Source: Alisma plantago-aquatica
Taxonomy: Eukaryota > Streptophyta > Magnoliopsida > Alismatales > Alismataceae
Direction of reading: 5' to 3'
DNA length: 64,000 nt
NCBI GenBank assembly: GCA_963693085.1
Contig: OY856412.1
Coordinates: forward strand, 350,430,957-350,494,956
This document shows, piece after piece, positions 21,995-32,930 of this stretch. Under the pieces are notes generated by a model. That model did no database searches. It had not been told where the DNA came from and was given only the letters and a program-made list of their open reading frames with translations. The position numbers were made by a program, and so were the translations under genes. Numbering within the stretch: the stretch's first letter is position 1; each line of letters begins with the position of its first letter.

Positions 21995-22801
21995 ATGTTT
22001 GGAAACCATGAAGAACATGCTGCCAAGAGCAGTGATGCTACATCAGTTGATGGAGCAGGAGGGCATGCACATGGAGATCGGGTGCCTGAGGTCCCCCAAC
22101 TTGACCCAGCCATTCTCGAAAACCCTACCTACAAACATCTTATGGGGCAGTTGATGGCTATGATGAATCACATGGTAGAACGACTGCCAGTGCCTCAACC
22201 AAGAGCATAGGCTCCCCATGGTGAAACATCATGTATTCGGAAGGCCTTTGAGCGGCTTCGCCGAGTCGGAGCTTCGGATTATGCTGGGACGACTGATCTA
22301 GTGGATGCAGATCTGTGGCTGACAGGTCTTGAGAAGGCCTTCCGGATCCTCAACATCCCCAAAGTAGACAAAGTCAAGCATGTTGTCTACCTTCTAAAGG
22401 GAAGTGTTGGCCACTAGTGGGCCATCGAGGAGGAGAAGCTACCCGATGAGGAGATCAGTTGGGAGATCTTCCGATGAGAGTTCATCGACAGATACTTTCC
22501 AAAGACGTATCTGGATGAGAAGATCAACCGGTTGGAGCATCTACGCCAAGGATCGACGAGCATCACCGAGTATGAAGCCAAGTTCATGGACTTGCTGAGG
22601 TTTTGTCCTCACATGGCGGCAACAGATGATGAGCAGATCTGGCGGTTTGAGAAAGGTTTGAGTGTTGAGCTGTCGACACCTACTGCTGCTTTAGAAAATT
22701 GGGAGTGGTTTGTCACATTCGTGGATTCCGTCTGCATGATTGAACGGTCTGTTAAGGAAAAAAGGGAGTCCATGACCAGGAAAAATCCTGCTCAGTTCTA
22801 G
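21995..22801 (+). pseudogene. gag of D, broken
   Basis: The frame opens at ATG 21995 (MFGNHEEHA) and is read through stops at 22208, 22414, 22477 and 22799. It includes the Retrotrans_gag capsid-like core (DLWLTGLEKAFRILNI to the YFPKTYLDEKINRLEHL block and LLRFCPHMAATDDEQIWRF). Comparison with C gag shows the 22414 stop replaces the second Trp of GHWW and the 22477 stop replaces Arg. The product would form the virus-like particle. The later zinc knuckle lies in another frame, so there is also an indel near 22805-22840. Confidence 0.88.
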
Positions 22802-22839
22802 GAACAGAGATCTAGAAGTCAAGGTTTTCAACACCTTTC

Positions 22840-23049
22840 ATGATGAGAGGTTCTAGTGCACCGTCACAGTGGTCTCTGAGTAAGGGAAGAGGTCATATTT
22901 CTTCACCGTCAAAGGCGCATAATACAGTTTCTGTGGCAGTAACAGGGCCATCTTGGCCGCAGACAGAAGGCAGGTCATGTTACCACTGTGGAGAGACTGG
23001 GCACTTGAGGTCAAACTGCCCAAAGAGAGATGTTGAAGTAACACAATAG
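22840..23049 (+). pseudogene. gag zinc knuckle (nucleocapsid) of D
   Basis: CYHCGETGHLRSNC at 22978-23019 is a perfect CX2CX4HX4C RNA-binding knuckle. It is shifted in frame from the capsid part and followed by a TAG at 23047, then a Gln/Arg-rich linker up to protease. It packages element RNA in intact relatives. Confidence 0.88.
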
Positions 23050-23121
23050 CCGAGACAGAATCAACAAGGGCCATACAGACAGCAGCCCAGTGCTAGTAGA
23101 GGGCGAGGATGCAGTCAAGCG

Positions 23122-23745
23122 TTGCAAGAAGGATCGTCTGCTCAAGGAAGTAGAGGGCGTGGACAACAAGCAACGACTCGATTCTATGCTATGAGTCATC
23201 CAGAGGCGATAGTCAACCCGCGAGTGGTGACATGTCAGATGGAGTTATTTCATTCTAATTTGTCTTCTTATTGCTTTATATCTGTTTTGGTTGACCCGGG
23301 TGCTACACACTCTTTTATCGCACATAGTCTGCTTGATAGCTATCCTTTACCTATTAGTTGTAAGAAATATTGCCTGTTGTTAGAAACCCCTCTTGATGAT
23401 TCCTCGATGCTTCGAGAGGAGTGTCCATCTTGTGTCTTATCTTTTTCGGGACAAAGTATACAAGTGGATCTTATACCACTTGATATGCATGGATTCGATG
23501 TGATCCTTGGGATGGATATCTTAGAGAAGTATAAGGTTGTGTTGGACTGTGGTTCCAAGCAGGCAGTGTTTGATGACAATGGAGAGAAGTGGATCTTCCA
23601 AGGAGATAGGAAGATTCTTCCGATGTGTCTAGTGTCAGCGATGGTGGAAGAAAAGTTGTTGCGGCAAGGTTGTAAGGCTTTCTTAGCTCACGTTGTGGAT
23701 ACCAAGGCAAAAGGTCTTAGCCTTGAGGAGGTAACAGTTGTCTGA
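23122..23745 (+). pseudogene. Aspartic protease of D
   Basis: A 207-codon open stretch holds VLVDPGATHSFI (about 23287-23322), the retropepsin active-site block in which the usual DSGA is DPGA, and a later DVILGMDIL block (about 23500) that is the C-terminal retropepsin signature. The protease cuts the Gag-Pol precursor. The stop at 23743 (TGA) fits a CGA codon change at the linker before RT. Confidence 0.88.
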
Positions 23746-24639
23746 GAATTTGCAGATGTGTTTCCTGATGAGTTCCTCGGTGTTCCCCCACCTCGAGAGA
23801 TTGATTTCGAGATCAATCTGGTACCAGGAACACAACCAGTTGCACAGACACCGTATAGGATGGCTCCAGCAGAGATGGCAGAGTTGAAGAAGCAGTTACA
23901 GGAGCTGTTGGAGAAAGGTTTCATCCAACTGAGCACGTCGCCTTGGGGTTCTCCAGTGTTGTTAGTTAAGAAGAAATACGGGTCGATGCAGTTATGTATA
24001 GATTATCGACAGTTGAACAAAGTCACGATCAAGAATAAGTACCCATTGCCAAGGATAGATGATTTATTCGATCAGTTGTGTGGTGCTACAATCTTCTCAA
24101 ACATCGATCTACGGTTTGGATATCATCAGTTGAGGATTAAGGTAGACAACATACCTAAGGCAACATTTAGGATGAGGTATGGTCACTTTGAGTTTGTGGT
24201 TATGCCGTTTGGGCTAACCAATGCACTTGCTGCTTTCATGGACTTGATGAACTGAGTGTTCCATCCGTTCCTAGATCAGTTTGTTGTAGTCTTTATAGAC
24301 GACATTTTGATCTATAGTCGGGATAGACAAGAACATGAACGACATCTTTGATAAGCGTTGACTCTTCTTCGCCAACACCAGTTATATGCCAAGCTCAGTA
24401 AATGCGAGTTTTGGCTGAAGGAATTGACTTTCTTAGGTCATGTGATATCTACAGAAGGAGTTCGAGTGGACCCTAAGAAGGTGGAGTCAGTGACTGATTG
24501 GGAGCAACCAAAGACACCGACAGAAGTTCATAGTTTTCTAGGTTTGGCCGGATACTACCAGAGGTTTATTGCAATCGTGTTGCCGATGACAAAGCTGACC
24601 AGGAAGGATGTACCTTTTGTTTGGGATGATCATTCTTAG
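23746..24639 (+). pseudogene. Reverse transcriptase of D
   Basis: Begins [18 protein letters not shown]. The finger block [20 protein letters not shown] and the palm block [20 protein letters not shown] are intact, followed by VMPFGLTNA and the catalytic [10 protein letters not shown] at about 24288-24317 (FIDD, a YxDD variant normal for this group). Stops lie at 24253 and about 24350 and at 24637. The thumb block ([29 protein letters not shown]) is present. The enzyme would copy element RNA to DNA. Confidence 0.92.
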
Positions 24640-25075
24640 CAAGCTTTCCAAAGTTTGAAGGAGAAGCTGACTAGTGCTCCAGTGGTTGTGCTGCCAGAGC
24701 CTGGGAAGGCTATGTTGTTTTCTACGATGCTTTCAAGAAAGGCTTAGGTTGTGTGCTGATGCAGGAAGATCATGTGGTTTCTTTTGCTTCGCGACAACTT
24801 AAGAAACATGAGGAGAACTATCCAAAACATGATTTGGAGTTGGCAGCGGTGGTCCATGCGTTAAAGATTTAGAGACACTATCTTTATGGGGAAGTGTGTC
24901 AGATCTTTACAGATCATAAAAACCTGAAGTACATCTTTTTGCAGAGTGAGCTGAACATGTGACAACGTCGTTGGATGGAGATAATTAATGATTATGATTG
25001 CACCATTGAGTATCATCCTGGTAACACAAATGTGGTAGCTGATGTGCTTAGCAGAAAGTTTTCTTCGCTCCCCAC
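24640..25075 (+). pseudogene. RNase H of D
   Basis: The frame changes at about 24720 inside the [14 protein letters not shown] block (first catalytic Asp). After it come [20 protein letters not shown] with the catalytic Glu region in [20 protein letters not shown] with the next Asp, and ADVLSRK closing the domain. Two more stops (24870 and 24960) occur where relatives have Trp and Arg. RNase H removes the RNA template during replication. Confidence 0.88.
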
Positions 25076-26213
25076 GAAGAAAGCACAGTTGAGTTCCTTG
25101 GTATGCCATAGGCGGGATATGTTTGTCACCTTACGACAGATGAATGTGCAGTTGGAAGTTTCCTTGTTGGCAGGACTATTGGCACAGATGCAAGTCAAGC
25201 CTACGGTGAGACAACAGATCAAAGATGCACAACATACGGATGATATAGTACAGTTGATCAGGTCAGAGCTTGGCAGCGAAAAGCGTGATGGGTTCCATGA
25301 GTCTGAGGATGGACTAGTTTGCTATCATGATAGGATGGTGGTCCCTGATGGTGATAATCTAAGAAAGCTAGTGTTTGAGGAAGCACACACGTCAATGTAT
25401 GCTACGCATCCAAGAGTCACTAAGATGTATCATAACCTGAAGGACATGTATTGGTGGTCTGGCTTGAAGGAGGATGTAGCTGAGTTTGTGGCTAAGTGTG
25501 AAGTATGTCAGCAAGTTAAAGCTGAGCATCAAAAGCCGAAAGATATGTTGCAACCCATGCCGATACTACAATGGAAATGGGATTATATAACCATGGATTT
25601 CGTAGTTGGTCTACCAAAGACAGCTAGGAATCATGATTCCATTTGGGTAATAGTGGACAAGTTGACAAAATCTGCTCATTTTATATCGGTAAAGACAACA
25701 TATACAACAGAGAAGCTTGCTCAGGTCTATGTAGAAGAGATAGTGCATTTACACGATGTACATGCAACGATAATTTCTGATAGAGGTCCTCAGTTCACGA
25801 GTCGTTTGTGGGAGAAGCTGCACAAGGCTTTGGGAATGCAGTTGAGGTTCAATATCGCTTTTCACCCACAAACGGATGGACAGTCTGAAAGGACTATTCA
25901 GACTTTGGAGGATCTTCTCCGAGCTTGTGTTTTGTAGTTCCTAGGCAGTTGGGACATGCATCTCAGTTTGATAGAGTTCGCTTATAACAATAGTTATCAG
26001 CGGAGCATTGACATGGCTCCTTATGAGGCTCTATATGGAAGGAAGTGCATATCCCCTTTATGCTGGTATGAGTCTGGTGAAAATCAGCTTTTGGGTCCTG
26101 AGTTAGTACATCAGACAACAGAAAAGATCAGAATGATACAACAAAAGTTGAAAATGGAACAAGACAGACAGAAGTCTTATGCAGACAATCGCCGACGACC
26201 CTTAGAGTTCTAG
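25076..26213 (+). pseudogene. Integrase core of D
   Basis: An HHCC zinc-binding domain is formed by EEAHTSMYATHP and KCEVCQQVK (about 25378-25520). The DDE core has WDYITMDFVVGLPKT (Asp near 25593), ISDRGPQFTS (Asp near 25780) and FHPQTDGQSERTIQTLED (Glu near 25890). Stops are at 25935 and 26211. It joins element DNA to the target with a 5-bp stagger, in line with D's 5-bp target duplication. WKWDYITMDFVVGLP is typical of the Tekay/Del group. Confidence 0.92.
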
Positions 26214-26660
26214 GTGGGAGACAAAGTGTATCTCAAGGTCTCACCTTGGAAAGGCGTGCTAAGATTTGGCCGAAAAGGCAAACTGGCACCCAGGTATATG
26301 GGGCCATACCCGGTAATAGCACGTGTTGGCAAGGTAGCTTACAAGTTAGAACTACCACCAGAGTTGCACATGTTGCATCCAGTGTTCCATGTCAGTATGC
26401 TGAAGAAAAGTCATCCAGACACAGGGACAGTTATACAGCCAGTTGAGGTTGGGCTTGATGAAGACGTGACCTACGAGGAGGGTCCGGTGGTGATCCTTGA
26501 TAGAAGAGTAAAAAAGGTGAAGAGGAAGGACTTGGTTCTTGTGAAGGTTCTTTGGCATCATCGTGGTGTTGAGGAAGCCACGTGGGAGCTTGAGGAAGAG
26601 ATGAGGCGGAAGTATCCCTCGCTTTTCTCTTCGAATTTTGGGGATGAAATCCTTTTGTAG
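26214..26660 (+). pseudogene. Integrase C-terminus and chromodomain of D
   Basis: The GPY/F-type block ([20 protein letters not shown], then [20 protein letters not shown]) is followed by a chromodomain stretch, [20 protein letters not shown] and [20 protein letters not shown]. The frame ends at TAG 26658. Chromodomains of this class steer insertion into heterochromatin or transcribed chromatin in related elements. Only about a dozen bases separate the stop from the 3' LTR, so this is the true end of pol. Confidence 0.92.
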
Positions 26661-27249
26661 AGGTTTATGGCTTGTAAGGACCCTGACCTTCATTTTGGGC
26701 TTACCCTATTTGTTTTGCCTAAACCTTGTGCTTCATTTCTTGCTAATCGTCTTTAGTGATGATTAGGGTTTGCTTGTGCTTAGTTGAGAGTTGGAGGTGC
26801 TACTTGCAAAATAACCTAAGATAGGGTTGGAGAGCAAGTTTGTCACCTTGAGAGATGTATTTCTCTCTCTTTGCCTCCTCTAGGGTTGAGAGAAAGGTTT
26901 GGGCTCGTGCCTTGTGTTTTCTTGGGCTTGGTTAAGCTCTTTTGGGCCTTATTTTCCCTTGTTTGGGCCTTGCCTTGCTTGGTTGAGCCCTGTATCGGTC
27001 AAAGATGCTTTTATATCGGCCATGGGTTATCGCCCATGGGGGTGTGTCAGCCTTGGAGGTGTAGTGTGTCGGCCTTTGACCTTTGTTGACCTCCTTGCCT
27101 TGGTTGTGTCACCCTAACATTGACATGTGTCCGATCCTTGGTTGAGTTGTGGCATGGCATGTGCATGTGTTTTGTAAGGTGGTGGAACGTGTGGATAAGT
27201 GTCCCTTAGTAAGGTGACACCTTGCCTTGGTTTAACCTTGACCCTCATC

Positions 27250-27257
27250 TATATATG
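27250..27257 (+). promoter_or_regulatory. Candidate TATA box, D 3' LTR
   Basis: TATATATG in the same position as TATATATT in the 5' LTR. In the 3' LTR it would drive outward transcription toward C's LTR. Confidence 0.45.
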
Positions 27258-28104
27258 CCTTGCCTTTCTCTTCCTTAGGAACCCTTTTAGCTCTTTGTTA
27301 CTCCTCTCTTCTTTATGTGTACGATACACCTCTCCCTTGCAACCTTGGTGGCCGATCCCCTTAAAGGAGTTCTTCTTCTTCTTCCTTTAGCTTGGTGGCT
27401 GAACCCTAGGTGGGTCTTGTTCTTTGGTAAGCATCTTCCCTCTCTCCTTAGCATCTTCTTCTCCATCTTGCCTACTCTTTGGCCATGGTGGTTATGCTTC
27501 TTGTTCCTTTTCTTGAGGTGGCCGAAGTGGTGAGCTTGGATTTAGGAGTTTAAAGCTTGGAGCTTTGGAGCTTGAGAAGTTTGCTTAAGGTGGGTTACAT
27601 AGCTTCTAACCCTAGCTATACTACCTTCTCTATGTTGCATGCTTCATATATGTTAATGATCGACCATTGCATGCTATGTATCTTGCTCTAGTACTTGTTG
27701 TTAATATTATGAGCATGATGTTGTTGATGTTATATACCTTTGGACCTAGTTGGCCAAACCATGGTTTAGGGTTTCCTTGTTGAGCAATACCCCTTTCTCT
27801 CCTTGGTCTAGAGATGTGAGTTTGAGCTCTAATGATGTAGGCAATACCCCTCTCTCGTTTAAGTTGGGAGGTGAGCTTACATCCTAGTTGCTTGAGCAAC
27901 ACCCTCCTCTCACCATGGATTAGAGAGGTGAGCTTTTGTATAGATGATGACCTATGTTGAGTTTGGTCCTTGTGGTTGCCCGATTTGTGATAGAGGTTTT
28001 GCAAAACCCCTCTCTCTTGGTTGTTGAGAGGTGAGCCGATCTTCTTGATAAATTAGGGTTTGGTGCCCTTATGCTTGAGGTTGAAGATGTTTTTGTTGGG
28101 ATGT

Positions 28105-29050
28105 GTCTTGCACGATATGACCTTGGGATAGTGCTGCACGATAGCCTTGTCTTGAGTTGTACCCTTGGGTGACACACCTAGTTGAGATGGTTGGTTTGAT
28201 GCCCATATGGTCCTCTTGGTTTGGGGTAGAGTTTGGGCGATACACCTTATATCTTGTGCCCTGAATGATACATCTTGAAGTAAGATTGCCCGATACCCCT
28301 ACCTTGTTGAGATAGTTGGCTTGGTACCCGTTATGATTTGGCTTATGTGGAGTCCAGTAGGCTATCCTTGTGTTCGGAGATAGGGTTTAGTTGTGGTGAT
28401 GCCTGATATGAGTTGTATTGTTCATCTTAGTCAGTATCCTATTGGTGGTGTTCCTTTAGTTGATATGCCTAGTAGGGCTTGGCCGGTACTCCTTGTAGAG
28501 TTGGGGCTTGGGCATTACACCTTGATGTGTGCCATGCATGACACATCTTGTGATGATCTTGGCTGATATGCTATGATGAGCTTGGTGGCTTGGTGCTCGA
28601 TATGATGGTTGTATAAGAATCCTAGATGATGCCTTAGTGGTGGCCGATATGAGGTGTTTGACCTGGTTGGATGATAGGTCTGCTTAAGGTGTTGCTTGTT
28701 AGGTGGGCGACACCCTAGCCCTTTACTTGGACGATATGAGAAGGATGGGTAATGTTGTGTCGAGCATGGGTTTGTGTTTTCCCGACATACCCTTAGTGAG
28801 TTGGCCGATATGGTGCCTTAGTGGTTACCATGCCTTGAACGATAGGGTGCCTTGGTCGTCATAAGAGTTCCTTGGATGATAGGGGGGATGGTTGGACGTC
28901 AAGGCGTCTTGGGCGCCATTCTCTTGGTCGATATGCTTCTTAGGGTTGGCTGATAGAAACCCTAACCCTAGTGCATGATAGAATGGTGTGTTGTTGGCCG
29001 TTTGATGGTGCATATGCTTTAGGGTTTGGAACCCTAGACGATACACCCTT
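28105..29050 (+). repeat. Array of CGATA-type motifs in D LTR
   Basis: About twenty copies of a degenerate word (GGCCGATATG, GACGATACACC, GCCCGATACCCC and TGATA variants) occur at 30-60 base intervals, separated by G/T-rich text. The 5' LTR has the same array at about 18955-19890 with partly different states of each copy. Not explained by coding sequence. Confidence 0.7.
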
Positions 29051-30275
29051 TGGTGAGGGTTGGCGCTGCTCGCCATACGTGTAGTGAGGGTTGCATGAGT
29101 TTTGGTGAGGGTTCTGATAACCCGTAACGTATATAGTTGATAGTTCTCTATTAATATTGATAACACAAGTGATATGATGTAATTACCTTGAATCCTGCAA
29201 ATATGGTGATGAGTTAAAATGATAGGTTGAGATATGAGTAGCTTGCGGAGCTGACCCAGAGGTTGAGACCCTATAAGCATAAGACTGCAGTCTTTCTTGA
29301 TGATTCGTGTACTGACCACGAGAAGTGAGGTCATGGAGTCTGAATCTCCTTAGACCTTGTATGGCACCGGATTGGGCTTCGCAGCCAATGGTTGGATTTG
29401 AGCAGGGAAGGCTCACTTCCTCTGGGCATAATAAAAGGTAATCCAGCCGAATGGTATATCTTGCTTAGAGCAAAACATGGAACATTGATTTAGGCCTTAC
29501 TTATATAGATGATCTAGTTACACCTTGCATACATGTGTACAATCCTTATATCTTGTGATATGTTCTTATAAATCTTATCTTGTCAATCATGTTCCATAAA
29601 GAAAAACTTGGTTATATGCCTCCCGGATATCTTGGTGAGCTTGATGGTAATAATAGCTTTGCTCATTATGCTGCTCTTGTTATATGCTTTATCAGTTATT
29701 TGCTGTTATCTGCTTTAACCTTTGAGGTTTTATAGTTTTGGAGGGGAGTTATGTTTCTCGCTGGGACTGTGTGTCTCACCCCCTGGTTTACACCCTTTTT
29801 AGGTGATCGTTCTAGACGCGGTGGTGGTCGTGAGGTTGCGGCCGAGCAGCAAGAAGAGCAGTAGAAGGAAAGAGATGAACATGCTGCTGTTTTGGTGGTT
29901 TTGTAGTAGACTCCTAGAAGTCATCCCTGTACTCTCAGGTCCTTGGAAGTCTTTTGACGACATTTCTCGATGTTTAGCTGCTATAATTTTTGTATACCCT
30001 ACTACTGGCCGTACGTGTCCGTTCTGCATGTATAAATAGGTGATGAACTAAAATGCGATGTTGCGATAGTGGCTGACTTTAAGTGGTAAACATATCAGGC
30101 ATGTGATCTTGAATGTATCTATATATGACATGATATCCTTGCAGGGCCTGGTTGCAAATGTTCTGTATGTATGCTTTCCTCAATCGGTTTTAATTAACCC
30201 GTATTTTTTGGTAATATATGGTTCCGCGTGTTTTCACGAGTCATCTCGTTGTCTATGTGATAATGGGGTGTCACA

Positions 30276-32397
30276 AAGAGTGTATGCCTTATTATCATAA
30301 CGTGTACCCATATTGGGTTTGTCTAGCATTTAGATTTTATCATCTCAAGTTAGAGATACTTAACTTCATATTGTGTATAAGCTGAATGCTTGACCTCATA
30401 TTGGGTATAAGGGGTATACTTGATGCCATATCGTGTAAAAGGTGTGCACTTCATCCTTATGTCGTGCATAGGATATGTGCTTCATCATGATATCATTTTA
30501 GTAGTACTATATCGGGTTACCATATTGGGTTTTCATATTGTGTAAGCATATTGGTCAATATATCGGATTAGCATATTGGGTAGACCATTATGCTTATATC
30601 TTTTCATTCCTTCAAAGGACGAATCATATATATTGGAATGACAAGCTGTATATCTAGTTGAGTTCTTTCATAAACAACCCTTTGCACAAAACAATAGGGG
30701 TGTGGGATTCAAAAGCATATCATGTTTCATTTCATCATCTAGGGTTGCCATCACTATATCAGGTTAGAGTGTACAATTAATACGATGTCGTGCATGAAGT
30801 GTGGACTTGACCTTATATCGTGCACAAGGTATATGTAGGTACCACTCATATCGTTCATGAGGCATCACTCATCACTATATCGAGTTACCCATCATCTTGG
30901 GTTTGTCATGTCGGGTTTAAGGTACTTCAACCCTATATCGGGTTAGACCATGATGATGTCACCATCATTAACCTCAAGACTATTGTTCTTACTATTCTAG
31001 TTCATGGACAACAGTCCTAACATACTTTTGGAACTCAAATGAACATCAATTACTTGAAGGAATTTGAAATTGAAAGTAGATCAACAAGTTCAACAATATT
31101 GAAGGTGAATAATAACATAGTTGGGTTCAAGTTATATAACCCGCCTCAAGAACAACTTCCAAGATCCAAGCTCCAAATATTCACGTTCCCAAGGTTGAAT
31201 ATGAGCTTATCAAAGGTCCAAGACTTGATCTCCTCAGCACTATGCACGATATCTTCACCACTTGTGGCCGATATCCCTCACTTGTGGCCGATATCACCTT
31301 GCTTGGATGATATGACCTTGCTAGGTCGATATCCTTTCTCTATGGCCGATACCAAGGCTCTAAACTTGACACTCCTTCACCTATGCATGATGATAAGAAG
31401 GTATGCATGATATCTAAGGGAAAGATGGTAGTAAGATCCGAAAATTTTACTAATAGGTGAAGGGAGTGGTATTTATAGTTGTAGTTTATGAAAAAGAGTG
31501 TAAGAGGTGTCATCTTCTTATTACTACTAAGTGCCACATGGCCATGCATAGATTGACACATGTACTTGCATGCATCCCATCTTTATATTGTCATGCAAAA
31601 TAAAAACTTGAGGATAATGCAAGAGAGAAGGGTTGCCCCCTTTGGTTATCTTCTAGGACAAGCTACTTCCACCTACATTATTATTATATTCAATTCAATA
31701 CAACCTTTCCAAAGGAAAGTTGCAAAATGATATCTATTGATTCATTGAGGTGTCTAGCCCATCATGGACTTTGCCAAGAGTCAATAAACCGATAGGAGAC
31801 TCCCTCCATGTCTCTTTGGCCGATAGGCACTCCCATATCAAATCTACAACTCAATTTAACTCATGTAAAGCTTTTAACTATACATCTTCCTTGGTCTTTT
31901 CATCACCAAGAATGCTACTACTCCAAGATGATTCAATCATGGTGTCTCCTTCGTTCTCTCTCCTCTAGATGATACTAGTAAGGAGTAAGGACACTCTAGA
32001 AGTGGTAATTTATACATCAACCCTAAATTTTGGGTAATTTACAATTTGTACCAAAATTGATGCACAAAGCACTAACATTATTCAAATAAGTTCTCACTTT
32101 AGAATTTAGGCTTTCCATAAGCCACCACTTAGCATCATTCTCTCTTTGATGATGTTAAAACACTTAATATACATTTAACACGTGACATTTTGCAATATAA
32201 CCCCTCATCTTGGGTAAATTGCACTTTACACCCAAACCATCATATAATGCACAAATAGTTTGCAAATAAGCTCAAACTTAAAAATAAACTTCACAAAGAG
32301 TCTTAATTACTATTTAGAAGATTAAATCAAGTTTGCAAATAACTTACTTAAGCAAAACTTCTAGGGTTAGGCCATAACCCAAGTCAGAGATGTTACA
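30276..32397 (-). repeat. Right (5') LTR of C, second part
   Basis: It continues 3559-5730 after the D insertion and matches 530-2652. It ends GATGTTACA at 32397; the next five bases TGAGA are the presumed target duplication, whose partner lies outside the window. TATA motif at 31469-31478 on the minus strand. The short-motif array (about 30290-31340) parallels that at 420-1570. Confidence 0.9.
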
Positions 32398-32399
32398 TG

Positions 32400-32930
32400 A
32401 GAGGTGTAACCTTTGCCTTGCTAACGAATAAGGGAAACCAACTCATGAGTATTGCACACAAAACCTCACCAACTCCCCAAGGCACATGTGGGATATGCTT
32501 TCAATTTCACTTTAGACTTGTGTATAATTCTGAAGACCCATCAGATTGAGGAATGAATCTGAGATATTGTAAAACACAACTCGGTGGTCTCGTGTGAAAA
32601 CTGCAAGCAAAGCCCAATGATTGTCATTGAGCGTAGGTAAAAATATGTATCTGGGAATATTAGTCTGTAGACAATGAATTAACAGCTCCCTCTATCTAGA
32701 ATTGGTTGCAGCATATAGGTCATTCATTATATTTGGCATGGCCATATATATGTCATTTATGTCATGGCCCATAATAAGTTGGTAAGCAGACATAAGGTTG
32801 TGTGACAAATAACGACCTAGTTTGAGGATGTCCCTAAGACCGTCTGTGATAACTCCCAGGTCGTTGTAGCAAAATATAACACAATTGGATCCACCATTTG
32901 AGAACCTCATCATCAGATGAGGTTGCTCTG
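32400..32930 (-). pseudogene. Ulp1-like (C48) cysteine peptidase domain, decayed
   Basis: The minus-strand translation has DILKLGRYLSHNLMSAYQLI, like the start of Ulp1 catalytic domains, then IFLPTLNDNHWALLAVF with the His-Trp of the active site and RVVFYNISDS where the family has (F/Y)YDS. A GFVC word follows at about 32440, near the expected catalytic Cys, but the Cys motif itself is broken. Stops at 32692 and near 32435. C48 peptidases cleave SUMO; plant transposons are known to have captured this domain. Element C inserted just beyond its end. Confidence 0.65.

Larger units (their letters stand above)
5731..30275 (+). mobile_element. Ty3/gypsy chromovirus D (Tekay/Del-like), complete but decayed
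   Basis: The element is bounded by TGTAAGGACC at 5731 and GGTGTCACA at 30275 and inserted in C's right LTR. Flanks are GAGAG (5726-5730) and AAGAG (30276-30280), a 5-bp target duplication with one change. The order is 5' LTR, primer site, gag, protease, RT, RNase H, integrase, chromodomain, 3' LTR. A terminal chromodomain and a single gag-pol order are the marks of chromoviruses; long LTRs point to the Tekay/Del group. About 11.8 kb of the span is later insertions in the 5' LTR. Frame shifts and a dozen stops make it non-autonomous. LTR copies differ visibly, so the insertion is old. Confidence 0.9.
26673..30275 (+). repeat. 3' LTR of D, 3.6 kb
   Basis: TGTAAGGACC to GGTGTCACA, uninterrupted, which makes it the reference for the broken 5' LTR. 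It contains a TATA motif (27250), TTC repeats (about 27370), a CGATA-type motif array (about 28105-29050) and several TAGGGTTT words. Its small open frames are not conserved as protein in the 5' copy. Confidence 0.93.
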
